Source of the DNA: Erinaceus europaeus
Lineage: Eukaryota; Chordata; Mammalia; Eulipotyphla; Erinaceidae
DNA length: 64,000 bases
Reading direction: 5' to 3'
NCBI RefSeq assembly: GCF_950295315.1
Contig: NC_080168.1
Coordinates: 64,813,838-64,877,837, forward strand
The notes under the pieces: model-generated
What the model was told of the DNA's origin: nothing
What the model saw: only the letters and a program-made list of their open reading frames with translations
Database searches by the model: none
In this document: piece by piece, positions 33,812 to 46,296 of the stretch
How positions within the stretch are numbered: position 1 is the stretch's first letter
How the letters are laid out: each line of letters begins with the position of its first letter
Position numbers and translations under genes: made by a program

Positions 33812-34140
33812 CTTTTTGGGGTGTGTATCATCTCCAGGACTTCACCACTCTGGACTAATGTTATTAGAGAGAGAGAAAAATTAATAAACAAGGAAAGATG
33901 GGCCAACTTTTGGCCTATCCAGTAGTGCACAAACGTCACCAGGTTTGAGGAACTGTGTTCAAGCCCCTGGTCCCCATATGCAGGGGGAATCTTCATGAGA
34001 CCTGGAACAGTATTACAGGTGTCTCTTCCTCTTTGTTCCTTTGCTTCTTTCCTTCCTCTTCTCTTTCTTCCCTTCTTTATTTCTTCCTTTCTATCTCTCT
34101 GTCTTCCTTCCTTCCTTCCTATCTCTCTCTCTCTGTCTCA
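33812..34140 (+). mobile_element. SINE fragments with expanded CT tract
   Basis: A short reversed SINE scrap (ccaggacttcaccactctgg) at 33836 is followed by a plus copy from about 33903: gtgttcaagcccctggtccc at 33956 and a CTTC/CTTT-rich tail to 34140. Confidence 0.65.
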
Positions 34141-34147
34141 TTCTTTT

Positions 34148-34467
34148 TTTTTTTTTTTTTGCCTCCAGACTTACTGCTAGGGCGCTAGGGCTCGGTGGCT
34201 GCACTACACTGCTCCTGGAGTGCTTCTTGCTGTGTGTGCTTAACCTGCTATGCCCCTATCCACCCCACCCCCAATTTTTTATATTATCTTTATTTATTGG
34301 ATAGAGACAGCCAGAAATTGAGAGGGAAGGTGGGTGGAGAGACACCTGCAGCCCTGCTTCACAGCTCGTGAAGCTTTCCCTCCCTGCAGGTGAGGATCAG
34401 GGGCTTGAACCCACGCCATTGCACATGTTAACATGTTTGCTCAACCAGGTGCACCACCACTTGGCCC
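34148..34467 (-). mobile_element. Two adjacent reversed SINE pieces
   Basis: 34148-34260 has reversed 3' module remnants (ctacactgctcctggagtgc). 34270-34467 is a reversed copy with attggatagagacagccaga, gggcttgaacccacgccatt and head aaccaggtgcaccaccactt. Confidence 0.78.
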
Positions 34468-34519
34468 CTTCTCATTCTATATCGAAAGATTAAGTTGAAA
34501 AATGGGCTTCCAGGCATTA

Positions 34520-35125
34520 AGCCCCCCAACAGTTAGCTTGATGGCCAAATAAGCAAATAGAAAGGAACAAGTTAAAATAAAGGCAGGATGGGGGAATACA
34601 CATTGAGGCTTGGTCTAGGACTAGGTTTGGTTTGTGGCATCAAAACCGAGGACTGGGGGTGCAGGTAGAGGAACTGACAGGGCATTAGGGACCCCGTGCA
34701 CCATGGTGGGGGCAGACTTTTGGTGGCGGAAGTGTTGTGCGGCCATCTGTCATGAAGAGATAAGAAAATGTACTCATGGGAGCCAGGTGGTTGTGCAGCA
34801 GGTTAAGTGCAAGTGGCACAAAGTGTAAGGACCAGCTTAAGGATCCCGGTTCGAGCTCCCCGGCTCCCCACTTGCAGGGGGGGGTCTCATCACAAGCGGT
34901 GAAGCAGGTCTGCAGGTGTCTTTCTCTGCCCCTCTCTGTCTTCCTTCCTCTCTCAATTTCTCTCTGTTCTATCCAACAACAACTACAGCAATAACAACAA
35001 CAATGACGACAATAAACAAGGGCAACAAAAGGGAAAATTTTTTTTTTAAGTTTTAAAAAATGTACTCATGCCAATAACTGCCTTGTGTATCATTATTTCC
35101 CTAATAAATTAAATTTTCTTTTATG
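34520..35125 (+). mobile_element. Old L1 3' UTR end, split by a SINE
   Basis: The segments gatgggggaatacacattga and atctgtcatgaagagataag, then ccctaataaattaaattttc, parallel the 3' end at 24640-24830. Interrupted at 34779-35054. Confidence 0.55.
34779..35054 (+). mobile_element. Long-type SINE, with TSD
   Basis: Head ggagccaggtggttgtgcag, ggatcccggttcgagctccc, linker gacaataaacaagggcaaca. Duplication aaaatgtactcatg at about 34765-34778 and 35056-35069. Confidence 0.93.
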
Positions 35126-35763
35126 AGATGGGGGAAAAGCAACAGCACCACAACTTCCTTAAGTGTGGTAGGGGCGCAAATCTGAGCCATGCACATGACA
35201 ATGTCCATTTTTCAGTGCATTTATTCAGCTTAGTTCCTTGTGTAGGAAGATCTCTGGTGTATTTGCCATGATGCTTTGTGGACACTTGCTGTTCCACTGT
35301 AGGCTCAGGTCACTGAACAACTCACGTTGCTGGCACAGTAGCTTCCTAGGCCAACTGTCTCCCATTTGAAATGGTTAGTTTTACTACATTTGTCACAATT
35401 TATGGTGTAATTACAAAAGTACTCACTGCTTCTTTGGAAATAAGCATCCTTCATTGCAGGACCCAATCAGAAAATCATATCCCCACCAAAGAGCAACATG
35501 CCTTTAGTGTCCCTTTTCTTTTCAGTGAAGATGGTGAAAGTGGGCAAATCTTATATCCTGTTATACCACTTATATCCTGTTCATATGCCATTACCTATTG
35601 AGCATAACATAGGCATTCTCCACGTTATAAACTCATTGCAGATACAACCCCCACAATACTCCATCCTGTGAATGTGCCTCGGTTTTCTAATGTCTTGTTT
35701 CTAATACTAGTTCTGTATCTAGCTTGCTATTCTTGTTCTTCTTAGTTGTTTTTTCTTTGCTAT

Positions 35764-35998
35764 CAGAATTATTGCTGGGCTTTGGTGTTGGTTTTAGGAA
35801 CCCACTGCTCCCAGCAGCCACTTTTTCCAGTTTTTTTCTCCCTAATTTTTTTCTCTGACAGGACAGAGAGGAACAGACACCTGCAGACCTGCTTCACTGC
35901 TTCTGAAGCATCACCCCTACAGGTGGGAAGCAGGAGCTTGAACCCAGGTCCTTGTACTTGGTAAGATGTGTGCTTAACCACATCGTAGCCCCACCCCT
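35764..35998 (-). mobile_element. Long-type SINE, reversed
   Basis: Reversed 3' module (cccactgctcccagcagcca), ctgacaggacagagaggaac, gcttgaacccaggtccttgt and head. Confidence 0.82.
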
Positions 35999-36104
35999 TC
36001 TTACTCTAGTAGAACCCTGTGATCCTAGTAAGCAGTTAAAGTTATATACAAAGGTAACACTTATGTAAGTTTAATGACTTGCAAATCTCTTTTAATTAAA
36101 AAAT

Positions 36105-36283
36105 TACTAGCTTTATTTTTTGGATAAGGACAGTCAGAAATTGAGAGGGAAAGGAGAGGTAGGAAAAGAGAGACACTTGTACCCTTGCTTCACCACTCAC
36201 AAAGCTTTCCCCCTGGGGACAGGGGACCTGGGACCTTGTGCATCATAACATGTGCTCAACCAGGTTCACCACCACCTAGTCCC
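36105..36283 (-). mobile_element. tRNA-derived SINE, reversed
   Basis: The segment tttggataaggacagtcaga, ctttccccctggggacaggg and head caaccaggttcaccaccacc. Confidence 0.8.
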
Positions 36284-36654
36284 TGTGATTTGTAAATCTT
36301 AAGAGGCTAATTTTGGAGCTAGTTTAGTCACATACTCGCCATCACCTACCTGACTGTGTAAAGTAGGTAGTGAGTGTTGGGGGCTGGGCTAACAGGAGTA
36401 CTGTCCTGTTCTCAGCACTCTTGGGCTCCATCAGTGACTGCATGAGGAGTAGCATCTCTGGTCAGTTTTGTGGTCTGGGGATGTTTCCTTCCTTCCTCTG
36501 AAAGCAACAGCTTTCTTTCATGCATCCCACTCATCTGCTTTCTGTGCCTACGCTGTGGCACATCATCTTCACTGTGAGAAGGAACCCAAAATCTCTTTGA
36601 CTTAGCTCCTTCCCAGTTCTCATCTAAAGGGAGGAGGAGGAGGAAGAAGAATGA

Positions 36655-36790
36655 AAGCAGCTATTTATGCCATGTTCTTCTGTGTGCTAATAGTCTTAAT
36701 AACCCTGGTGCTCACAATCTCCCTTGTATAGACAAGGAAACTGGCCCGTGACATGGGTGGAGGGAGGCAATTACTCGGAAGACTGTAGGA
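36655..36790 (+). mobile_element. Probable MIR fragment
   Basis: The segment gtgctaatagtcttaataac followed by tatagacaaggaaactggcc resembles the central MIR region. Short and diverged. Confidence 0.5.
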
Positions 36791-39059
36791 GATGCTGGTT
36801 GTCCTTCCTTGGTCAGTGCCTGTTGGACAGAAGAACAGCTGTCGTGCTGTGGAGTGGGTGGTGCAGGGCTGCTGTTGCCCTCTCACAAGGTCAGCACCGT
36901 GGAGGTGGGGGTGCCCGGGTGCTCATAGCTTACCTTCCCAGATGGTTGCACCAGCACGGCAGTTTTCAAATGACAGCATATCCAGATCCAAGGTGTAAAG
37001 GTCATAGTGCACCCTCTCCTCGCCCCCTCTCACTTTTCTTCTCTGGATTTGAACAGTGGGAGCCATTTCCCACACGTCCTCCTGAGACACTGTGACTATG
37101 TGCTCTGGGGTGGAATTTTGCTGTGCTTGCACGTGGACTCAGAGAATGGTTACCTGGCCATGGTCATTGTCATTGTCACTTTCCCCAGTTTGTTAAGACA
37201 GGTCAGTGAGTGTCCCTGCAACAGATGGCATGACACATTGTTGTGTCCCAGCATGGTGAGTAAGAGTCGGCGGCTGCTCTGTCGAGTGGGTGCACTGTCA
37301 CTCATTAACAGTTGGCCCATGTGCACACGTACCTGCGTGTTTTCTGACCTTTACACCTGCTGGCTTGTCAATGCATCCCTGTGCATCTAGAGAATGTGCT
37401 GGCACGGAAGCTTCCAGACTTCTCTCACCACTGCGGAGTAGAAGAGCCGGTATACGCAGAGTTCCCACTGGAGCTTCCCCAGTGCTGTCCCTTGTGTTCC
37501 ACATGATGCCAGGAGACTGGGACCTGTGTGCGTGGCAAGATGTGGTACCTCCTTGTCCCTTAGAATTCTTTTTTTTTTTTTTTATCTTTTATTTATTGGA
37601 TAATGACAGAAATTGAGAATGGGAAGATAAAGGGGGAGAGACAGAGGGACACCTGCAGCCCTAGTTGCTTCTGTTCCAGCCCCTCCTCCCATCCATGGTT
37701 GTGTCTGTGCAGTTGGCATCTGAGCCATGTGCTGCATCATGATTCGCATCCCCTTCTTGAGTACTGAGCACCATTCGCTGATCTTGAAGAGAGCAGCCTC
37801 TCATGTTTTCTCTGTTGTTGGGATCCTCCCTGTGTGGTGATTGAGGATTATTTCTGCATCCTCCTGTGTGTGAGCTCTGATTCCCAGGCCTCACTGAGCA
37901 TTCTGTCTCCTGTCAGTGCTGTGTGCCTGCCTCCCTGGGTACTCCCATGGCTTCACTGTCCTCTAGCTGTCTGTCAACCAGCTATTTCTCATCCCCTGTC
38001 ACTCCAGGACTGGCTTTTCTGATTGCAAAGCTCCCATGGAAAGGCTAGTTCTTGAGAAAGCCTTGCCTTCAGGATTGCTGCCCTTGTAATAGCAAGTCTC
38101 AGTTCAGCTTTCCTCTAGCAGCTTCTGGTTGTTCGTAAACCTTGCAGTTCTGTGGACACTGAACTGGTTACGTGGTTCTGAAAGCCCCTTAGCTTGAGCA
38201 GCGTTGTGGGGCCTTGGCCCTGGGGGCTCTGTGTTTCCTGGGCAGGGACTCCTGTCTCCCTGCACCATGTGACTGCAGTTTCAGGGCTGTCTCAGATCTC
38301 CTCTCTGAGACACACTCACTTGGACCCTGTCTCCACACAGCAGGTCTGATTCTTCTGTTTTCTTCCCCTTTCCAGCTGATTTCCTTCCCTTTCTTTTTAA
38401 AAGTCTCCTGTGGAAGTTTTTCAAATGTGTTACTCTGTTTTGGACTCCCTGGTCACCTCTTCTCTTGACATTTGGTTCTTGTTTTATGGATGTTACATCT
38501 CACTTCTTTGCATTGTTAATATTATTATCATTTCTGTTATCTGATTCTCCCAAGGTGCTCTTTTTCTTTCCTGTTACTGTGGTCCTGTCCTTTGTCTTCA
38601 AGGCAGAGGTTCTCTGTAAGTACCCTGCACTGCCTCTTAGGAGTGGTTCACAGATCAGTGACATGCTCTGGCTAGGGAAGGGGGTAGGCTGAGGACTGTG
38701 GGCTAGAGGGCTTGGCTTTCTCTCCTGCTGGAGGAGGATGCTGCTGCCAGCTCTCCTGTTAAGGGTTCCTTCAGCATGGCCGAGCTCTAGTGCATTTGGA
38801 GAGCCCTGTGACCTGAGGACCCATGCTGGGCTTAACAGACTGTGGCAGCCTCTTTGAACCTGTTTGCTGTGCAGCAAGAACCCCCCCCTCCATTTTCATC
38901 ACACACTAGACCCCACCGTGATGAGAGTATCCATGTGTGACCTGCTGTCTCTGGCAACCTAGCACTGTGGGGGTGGTGACAGCAAGTAATGGAGAGCTGA
39001 GTGAAATACACTGCAGCCTGTTGAGGAGAAGTGAGCCATAAGGTATGAAAGTTTCTCCG
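36791..39059. other. Mostly unique intron sequence
   Basis: Apart from a SINE scrap at 37566-37670, no repeat or gene is recognised. Overlapping open frames near 36724-37616 have no domain signature. Confidence 0.55.
37566..37670 (-). mobile_element. SINE 3' fragment, reversed
   Basis: Reversed A tail, then atttattggataatgacaga and gagacacctgcagcc-like sequence. The head is missing. Confidence 0.7.
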
Positions 39060-39400
39060 CCCATCTCTTCTTCTCTATTTCTGTCTTTATCCAATAAATA
39101 GACCATTAAAAAAGATTTTTGAGAGGTGAGGAGGTAGCACAGTGGGCAGAGACCACACCTTGCCATGCACACAGGTTCAAGCCTCTGCTCCCCACCTGTA
39201 GGGGGAAGCTTCATAAGCAGAGAATCAGGGCTGCCAGTGTCTCTGTCTCTTTCCTTTCTATCTACCCCTCCCTTCTCAGTTTCTCTCTGTCCTATATAAT
39301 AAAAAAGTAACGGGAGGCCAAAATGGCCACTTGGAGCAGCAGATTCGTAGTGCAGACACCGAGCCACAGCAATAACCCTGGTGGCAGGAAAAAGAAAAGT
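39060..39400 (+). mobile_element. SINE scrap followed by a SINE with 3' module
   Basis: 39060-39118 is a SINE tail (tgtctttatccaataaatag). 39120-39400 is a fuller copy: ggttcaagcctctgctcccc, aatggccacttggagcagca, gagccacagcaataaccctg. Confidence 0.8.
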
Positions 39401-39436
39401 CGCCTTTATAGATAACTTATAAAAAAGCCACATTGT

Positions 39437-39649
39437 GGGGGCTGGGTGGTGGCACACCTAGTTGAGCACACATGTTAAAATGCTCCAGGACCTGGGTTTG
39501 AGTCGCCGGTCCCCACCTGCAGGGGAAAAGATTTGCAAGTGGTGAAGCAGGGCTGCAGGTGTCTCTCTGTCTCTCTCCTCTATCTCCCCCTTCCGTCTCG
39601 ATTTCTGCTGTCTGTAACTAATAATAAATAAAATATTCTTTTTTAAAAA
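39437..39649 (+). mobile_element. Short-type SINE
   Basis: Head gggggctgggtggtggcaca, cctgggtttgagtcgccggt, aataataaataaaatattct tail. Imperfect duplication gcca[c/t]a[t/c]tgtgg at about 39426 and 39650. Confidence 0.88.
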
Positions 39650-42089
39650 GGCCATACTGTGGCTTTACTGGGAGAGAAGTAGCCTACTGGGTCACTGCAG
39701 TGGGGCTCTTGGGACACTGTAACTAGTGAGGCACTTGAGTTTTGTTGAAGGAAGAAGTTATTCCAGACAGGGAGGGGGAAACAATGTTACTGTGACTAAG
39801 CATACAAACTCAGGGACTGAAATTAGAGAGATAAGTCCCCTCTGGAGGCAGAAGTCTGAGATGATAAGCAGAGGTCTATCACCGCTCCCCCCCCCCCCCC
39901 CCCCCCGTCCTTCTAGAATTCTGCTTCCCAAGGCACTTTCCCTGTGAAGACTTCCTGAGTCTTCAGCTCACTAATTATTTCTTAATCTGGTGGAGAACAG
40001 AGCTTCTGGCCTCTTACTGTAGCAACTTGTAGGTGACAATGATGTCCCAGCCAGCCAGCCCATCAGCCAGGAATGTGGCCAGGTTCTATGAGGCCTGCTC
40101 TGAACTGTGAGGACTTGCCCTTTGCCCCCTCCCACACTGCTTAGCTAGAGGAGATGCCCCACGGTTGAAGCAGTGAGGACAACAGAGACAGCTCTGCAGT
40201 AAACTAGGTGTCACTGGAGTGTGTGTTTCCACTTACAGAGAGGTGAGTTTGCTGTGACCTGCCTTAACCCCTGCATTGCTTCTTTGCTAGCTACAAATGA
40301 ACCTCTTTCCTACCAGTTGTGGTTGACACATGGATGTGACATTATTGTGACTGGAGTTAGAACATTAGCATATGGAAAAAGTTCAGTCTGTGCCTGCGTG
40401 AGCCAGTCATGGTTCTCTGCCTGCCTGCATGAGTGCATCTGCTGGAAACGTCCAGAAGGAGCTTGTTATCTTGAGATTGCCTGTATTATCTTGCTTCTGA
40501 CTGAGAGGGCTCAGCAGAGCCGGTGGCTTTGGATTCTGCAGGCTGATGAAATCCATGCCATGTGTCAAGGCAGCTATTAATGGGGCACGGCCAGAGATGA
40601 AAACAATCTTTTAGAATTTCTTTTAGAAATCTTAAGCTAAAGGGACAGTCTTAAGCAGGGTATCAGTTTCAGCACTGGATAGAATGTATTATGGCAGAAA
40701 TGCTTTCTTTCCATATGTGATACTGATTCATGCTCCTACACTGATGCTTGTGCTATTATATTTGGCTAATACTTGACTCAGTCTGGGAGACTGACTCTAG
40801 AGGATTCTGTCACGTACTGTTTGTTCTCTGTCACTGACTATACAGACAGACTGAGAAACAAAACAGAGTCAGGCAGTAGTGAGCCAGCTTGTGTTTGGGG
40901 AAGGCCTTGCTAGTTCACCGTGCTGGGTCTTGCTGGGGAGAGTGGCCTGCTTTCAGAACCAGCGAGGCAGCTGTGATATGCAGGGGCAGGGAGGGGCTGG
41001 CCTGCCTTGCCAAATGGGGTGTACATGGGATGCTCTAAGCTTGGTGTTTCTTTGACATTTACAATTAGGCCACCTGGGTGTGTTGGATTCTTCAGATTTT
41101 GGTGGTGGTAGTGTTTATACCATTTCTTGCTCAGAACATATTGCTTCGGTCCCATGTTATTCCACTATCTTTGTTTTGATCTCTTGCCCTGCAAGTGACA
41201 TTTTGGAATATCTGGAGGTGTTTATGGCTGCCTTCTCCAATAGGGCTGATTGGTTGTTGTGAAAGGGAGGTAATCTTGTGGCTTCAGAAGGAGGGTAGGT
41301 TGGTGAAGCCTGCCTTGGAAAACTTTACTTTCTCAATCAGACAATAGATGGCAGTTAGGTTCAGGGCGATGATAGACTTGAATCCTGCTGAAGAATTTGC
41401 AAAGTGAGAAGCACCACTTTCTGACAGTCCAATACAAAGGTCAAGTGGCCTCTCTCCCCTTTAACTTGCACCTTTGTTTTTAAGCACTGTAGTAATTCAT
41501 TTCAATGATATCAATGTAATCTTTAATCATCTATGTGACAGGGGCTCCTGTTACTCCACAAGGATTAGTTTATAGAAGTGATTAGTATGGGCTGCACTTG
41601 GTCTGGCAGTGGCCAGCGTTAATATAATGTGAAATGAAAAATTGATTATCAGTTTGTATCATAAACTTGGGTTTAGAATGTCTTCTTTATAGATCTTGAT
41701 TCAGATGTTTGGATTGAGTTTTGTTTATATTATCTATATCAAAAATGATTACTTTAAAATTTTTGTCTATTTTTTATTTTTCTGGGAAGCACTTACATTT
41801 GGATAAGTACATGGTTTCTATTTACATATGTATGTATGCAACAAATACCACTGTTGTCCAGTTCTATTAACAGCATGAGACCTATGTATGATTAATAGAT
41901 CTGACCAGGAATTGTGGCTGGAGTGATTCTAGGTGGAGAGTTGCTTGGGATATACTTGGGGTATCTCTGAAAGGAACTCACTTTGGATTACTCTTGTCAG
42001 ACCAGACTTTCTCTGGCAGAAGTGAAATGAGACTTTTGTTTTTGGCCACCAGGGACTCCTGACCTGCTCTAGTCCTCGGCTCCCAGTAG
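39650..42089. other. Longest unique intron block
   Basis: About 2.4 kb nearly free of recent repeats except the poly(C) run. No exon-like conserved peptide seen. Nothing supported. Confidence 0.55.
39887..39906 (+). repeat. 20-bp poly(C) run
   Basis: Uninterrupted C run. The length may be affected by sequencing error. Confidence 0.9.
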
Positions 42090-42241
42090 ACCCTTTTTGT
42101 ATATAGAGGCTGGGAGACAGAGAGGGAGAGACACACTGCTCCACAGCTTGTGAAACTTCTCTCCTGCAGGCATTCCCATGTGCAACTGGGGTTCGAACCC
42201 AGGTCCTTGTGCATGGTAAAGTGAGTTGCTTCCTGGCTCCC
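42090..42241 (-). mobile_element. tRNA-derived SINE, reversed
   Basis: Contains ggagacagagagggagagac, ggggttcgaacccaggtcct (reversed B box) and a degenerate head. Confidence 0.75.
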
Positions 42242-42624
42242 GCAGTGAAACAATTTCAGGTTGGTCAAGCATGGTAGATTTGTGTCTTCTTGTTCTCAGA
42301 AGGAACAGCTTCTGGCATATGAACAAATATTGTAGTGAGCACTACGCAGAACAGTATCTGTTGGTGGCAACTGTGATTGTACTTACAGCTGAGTCTCTGA
42401 GAATTTGTCAGGTTAAGTGGGCTGCCTGTCAGGATCTCTGAGTCTAGCTGGGCACTACCCTTCTGAGTTCCGGTGCCTTTGATAAGGCTCTGGAGCCCTC
42501 TAGGCCCTGGCCTTCATAAGATAAGACATCAGGTCAGCTTGCCTTTAAAGTCTGTTTACCTTATCTAGTGAATTGCCACTCATGTATTTGCATAGCTGTG
42601 ATTTTTTTAAAAATCAGAGTTATC

Positions 42625-42859
42625 ATGGGGCTCAGTGTCTGCATCACTCCACCACTCCTTTTTTTTTTTCCTTTTGTTAGGTTGAGAGGCATGCAGAAAT
42701 AGAGACAGAGAGAGACAAACAGCAGGAGAGACACAGGAGCTCCACTCCTCTTCTTGTGAAGCCTCCCCCTCAGGTTCTCCCATGTGGCGGCTTGAGGCTC
42801 AAACCTGCATCCTGACTTTAGGCAGCATGTGCCCCGTACCAGCTGAGCCACCACCTACA
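42625..42859 (-). mobile_element. SINE, reversed
   Basis: The segment tgcatcactccaccactcct, ggttgagaggcatgcagaaa and head accagctgagccaccaccta. L1 D inserted at its outer edge. Confidence 0.75.
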
Positions 42860-42860
42860 G

Positions 42861-45545
42861 TTTTTTTTTTTTATTTATTTAAGAAAGGATTAATTAACAA
42901 AACCATAGGGTAGGAGGGGTACAATTCCACACAATTCCCACCACCCAATCTCCATATCCCACCCCCTCCCCTGATAGCTTTCCCATTCTATATCCCTCTG
43001 GGAGCATGGACCCAGGGTCATTGTGGGTTACAGAAGGTAGAAGGTCTGGCTTCTGTAATTGCTTCCCCGCTGAACATGGGCGTTGACTGGTCAGTCCATA
43101 CTCCCAGTCTGCCTCTCTCTTTCTCTAGTAGGGTGTGTCTCTGGGGAAGCTGAGCTCCAGGACACATTGGTGGGGTCTTCAGTCTAGGGAAGCCTGGCTG
43201 GCATCCTGATGACATCTGAAATCTGGTGACTGAAAAGAGAGTTAACATACGAAGCCAAACAAATTGTTGAGCAATCATGGACCCAAAGCTTGGAATAGTG
43301 GAGAGGAAGTGTTAGGGGGGTACTCACTGCAAACTCTAGTGTACTTCTGCTTTCAGGTATATATTTTGCAGTAGTTTACGGATACGTGTGAACATATGCT
43401 CTCTCTCACAGAAACTGGTGTATATCTATGTTTTGGGACTTTGTTAGAAAGTGAACCACCTGAGATGGAATTAGAGTATGAAAGGAAAGGTCTCACCCGA
43501 GTAATGAAGCTGAAGGGTTGTCATTCCACACGTGAAGTCTCTGGACACAGTCTGAGGTGAAGCATGTTGAGGTGGCAATCGTTGCGTTGGTTAGGTTGTG
43601 ATCAGCAGATGCAATATTATTTGATATGGATTGGGAGAGGCATACGGGAAAGTGGGCCCTATCCAAGGGTTCCAGGACTGACTGGGAAGTAGAGGCTCTA
43701 TAGTGGAGATGTGAGGCTTCTGCTGTCTTAGGGTTCAAAAAGACGATCGATAGTTAATGTTATCATCACATTATTTGGTAATTGGGTTAACTTTGAAAAG
43801 TCCTTTTGTTAGGGTTTGCTGTACAGTACCCAGTATCTTGTATATAGCTGTGCTATAGGTTGCTTCTGATATACTTGGTCTAGGCTTTTGAGAGAGTCCG
43901 TATATCAGTTACACAGCCTTTATATTGAAAAGATTCAGTTTGTGTTTTGAAAAACTTTGAGACATACAATTGATTTTCCCCCTCTCGTATTAATTAACTA
44001 GTGATTTATATGACTACATTTTGCTAGGAGTGTACATAAACGCCATTCCCACCACCAAAAGACTGTGACCCATCCCTCCCACCCACTCCCACCCCCCCAC
44101 TGGCCCAGGAAGCTGCATGTCTATCCCTCACCACAGGGTTTTTACTTTGGTGCCCTACTTACAATTTGGTCAGGTCCTGCTTTAAGTTTCCCTTTCAGAT
44201 CTTCTTACTCAACTTCTGTTGATGAGTGGGATCATCCCATACTCATCTTTATCTTTCTGACTTAGCTCACTTAACATAATTCCTTCTAGCTCTGTCCAAG
44301 ATGGGTCAGAGAAGGTGGGTTCATTGTTCTTGATAGCTGCATAGTATTCCATTGTGTATATATACCACAGCTTTCTCAGCCACTCATCTGTTGTTGGGCA
44401 CCTGAGTTGCTTCCAGGTTTTAGCTATTCTGAATTGTGCTGCTATGAAGATAGGAGTACACACCTCTTTTTGGTTGGGTGTTTTGGAGTCCTTGGGGTAA
44501 AGCCCCAGGAGAGGAATTACTGGATCATATGGAAGGTCCATGTCTAGCCTTGTGAGAGTTTTCCAGACTGCCCTCCACAGAGGCTGGACCAATTTACATT
44601 CCCACCAGCAATGTAAAAGGGTTCCTCTGTCCCCACAACCTCTCCAGCATTTGTTGTTGCTGTCCTTTTTGATGTATGCCATTCTTACAGGAGTGAGGTG
44701 GTATCTTAGTGTTGTCTTAATTTGCATTTCTCTGACAATCAGTGACCTAGAGCAGTTTTTCATATGTTTGTTAGCCTTTTGGATCTCCTCTGTAGTGAAT
44801 GTTTTGTTCATATCCTCTGTCCATTTTTGGATGGGGTCATTTGCTTTTTTGGTGCTAAGTTTGCTGAGCTCTTTATATATTTTGGTGATTAGTTTCTTGT
44901 CTGATGTATGGCATGTGAAGATCTTCTCCCATTCTGTGAGGGGTCTCTCTGTTTGTTTAATAGTTTCTTTGGCTGTGCAGAAGCTTTTCAATTTGATGTA
45001 GTCCCATTGGTTTGTTTCTGCTTTAGTCTTCCTTGCAATTGGGTTTGATTCATCAAAGATGTCCTTGAGGTGTAGGTGGGAAACTGTTTTTACCAATGTT
45101 TTCCTCTAAGTATTTGATTGTTTCTGGTCTGACATCCAGGTCTTTGATCCGTTTGGAGTTGATTTTTGTTTCTGGTGAGATAAAGTGGTTCAATTTCATT
45201 CTTCTGCATGTTTCAACCCAGTTTTCCCAGCACCATTTATTGAAGAGAGCCTCCTTTTCCCATTTAATCCTTTGGGCCCCCTTTTCAAAGATTAGATGTC
45301 CATAGGTGTTAGGATTTATTTCTGGGCTTTCAATTCTGTTCCACTGGTCTGTGTCCCTATTTTTGTTCCAGTCCCATGCTGTTTTGATGATGATGGCTTT
45401 ATAATATAATTTAAGGTCTGTGAGTGTGATGCCTCCATTTCTGTTTGTTTTCCTCAAGATGGTTTTGGCAATTTTAGGTGTTTTCAGGTTCCCCATAAAT
45501 GATTGTAGTGTTTGTTCTATTCTCTTAAAGAAGCTTGGTGGAACA
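42861..45545 (-). mobile_element. L1, copy D
   Basis: Long 3' UTR (42861-44208) nearly identical to copies C and E, then ORF2 back to the middle of the reverse transcriptase region, 5'-truncated. The likely duplication cc[a/c]cct[a/c]cag flanks it at 42851-42860 and 45546-45555. Confidence 0.92.
44209..45545 (-). pseudogene. L1 ORF2 C-terminal remnant (copy D)
   Basis: Two open pieces (44209-45096 and 45053-45545) joined by a one-base shift near 45090 (an extra T in the tgttttt run). They carry [17 protein letters not shown], the [18 protein letters not shown] tail and [16 protein letters not shown]. The catalytic FADD motif is upstream of the truncation. Confidence 0.9.
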
Positions 45546-45711
45546 CCCCCTCCAGTTTTTTCTTCACAAACTCCAGGTTGATTTTGAAAATCCCTACCTA
45601 CCCTATCTATTGTTTTCCATCTATTTTTTTGAACATACATTAGTTAGGCATATTTTGAACTCTGGTAACAGGCATTAGCATCATACCTGGGTCTGTTTTG
45701 TCATTGATTTT

Positions 45712-46244
45712 TAAATTTTTTTTTATTTATAGAAAGGAAACATTGACTAAACTATAGGATAAACGGGGTACAACTTCACACAGTTCCCACCACCAGAACT
45801 CTGTATCCCATCCCCTCCCCTGATAGCTGTCCTATTCTTTAACGCTCTGGGAGTATGGACCCAAGGTCACTGTGGGATGCAGAAGGTGGAAGGTCTGGCT
45901 TCTGTAATTGCTTCCCCGCAGAACATGGGCATTGACAAGTCAATAATCCATACTCCCAGCTTGTCTTTCTCTTTCCCTAGTGGGGAAGGGCTCTGGGGAA
46001 GTTGAGCTCCAGTATGTATTGGTGGGGTTGTCTGTCCAGGGAAGGCTGGTCAGCATCATGCTAGTATCTGGAACCTGGTGGTTGAAAAGAGAGTTAACAT
46101 ACAAAGCCAAACAAATTGTTGACCAGTCATAGACCTAATGGCTGGAATAGTGCAGATGAAGAGTTGGGGGGCCCTCCATTTTGTCGATAGCTAGTAGGCA
46201 TATTTTAGTTATATTCCAAAAGGCCTGTGGCTATACTAGTGGTT

Positions 46245-46296
<52 letters not shown>

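Noticed and set aside
36724..37616. Several overlapping frames of 100-127 codons that looked gene-like
   Set aside because: They overlap in different frames on the same strand, have no motif and no exon borders matching a known protein.
38906..39457. A 183-codon minus-strand frame
   Set aside because: Most of it is the reverse reading of a SINE (39120-39400). The peptide is the common SINE-derived RETEKGG-type translation.
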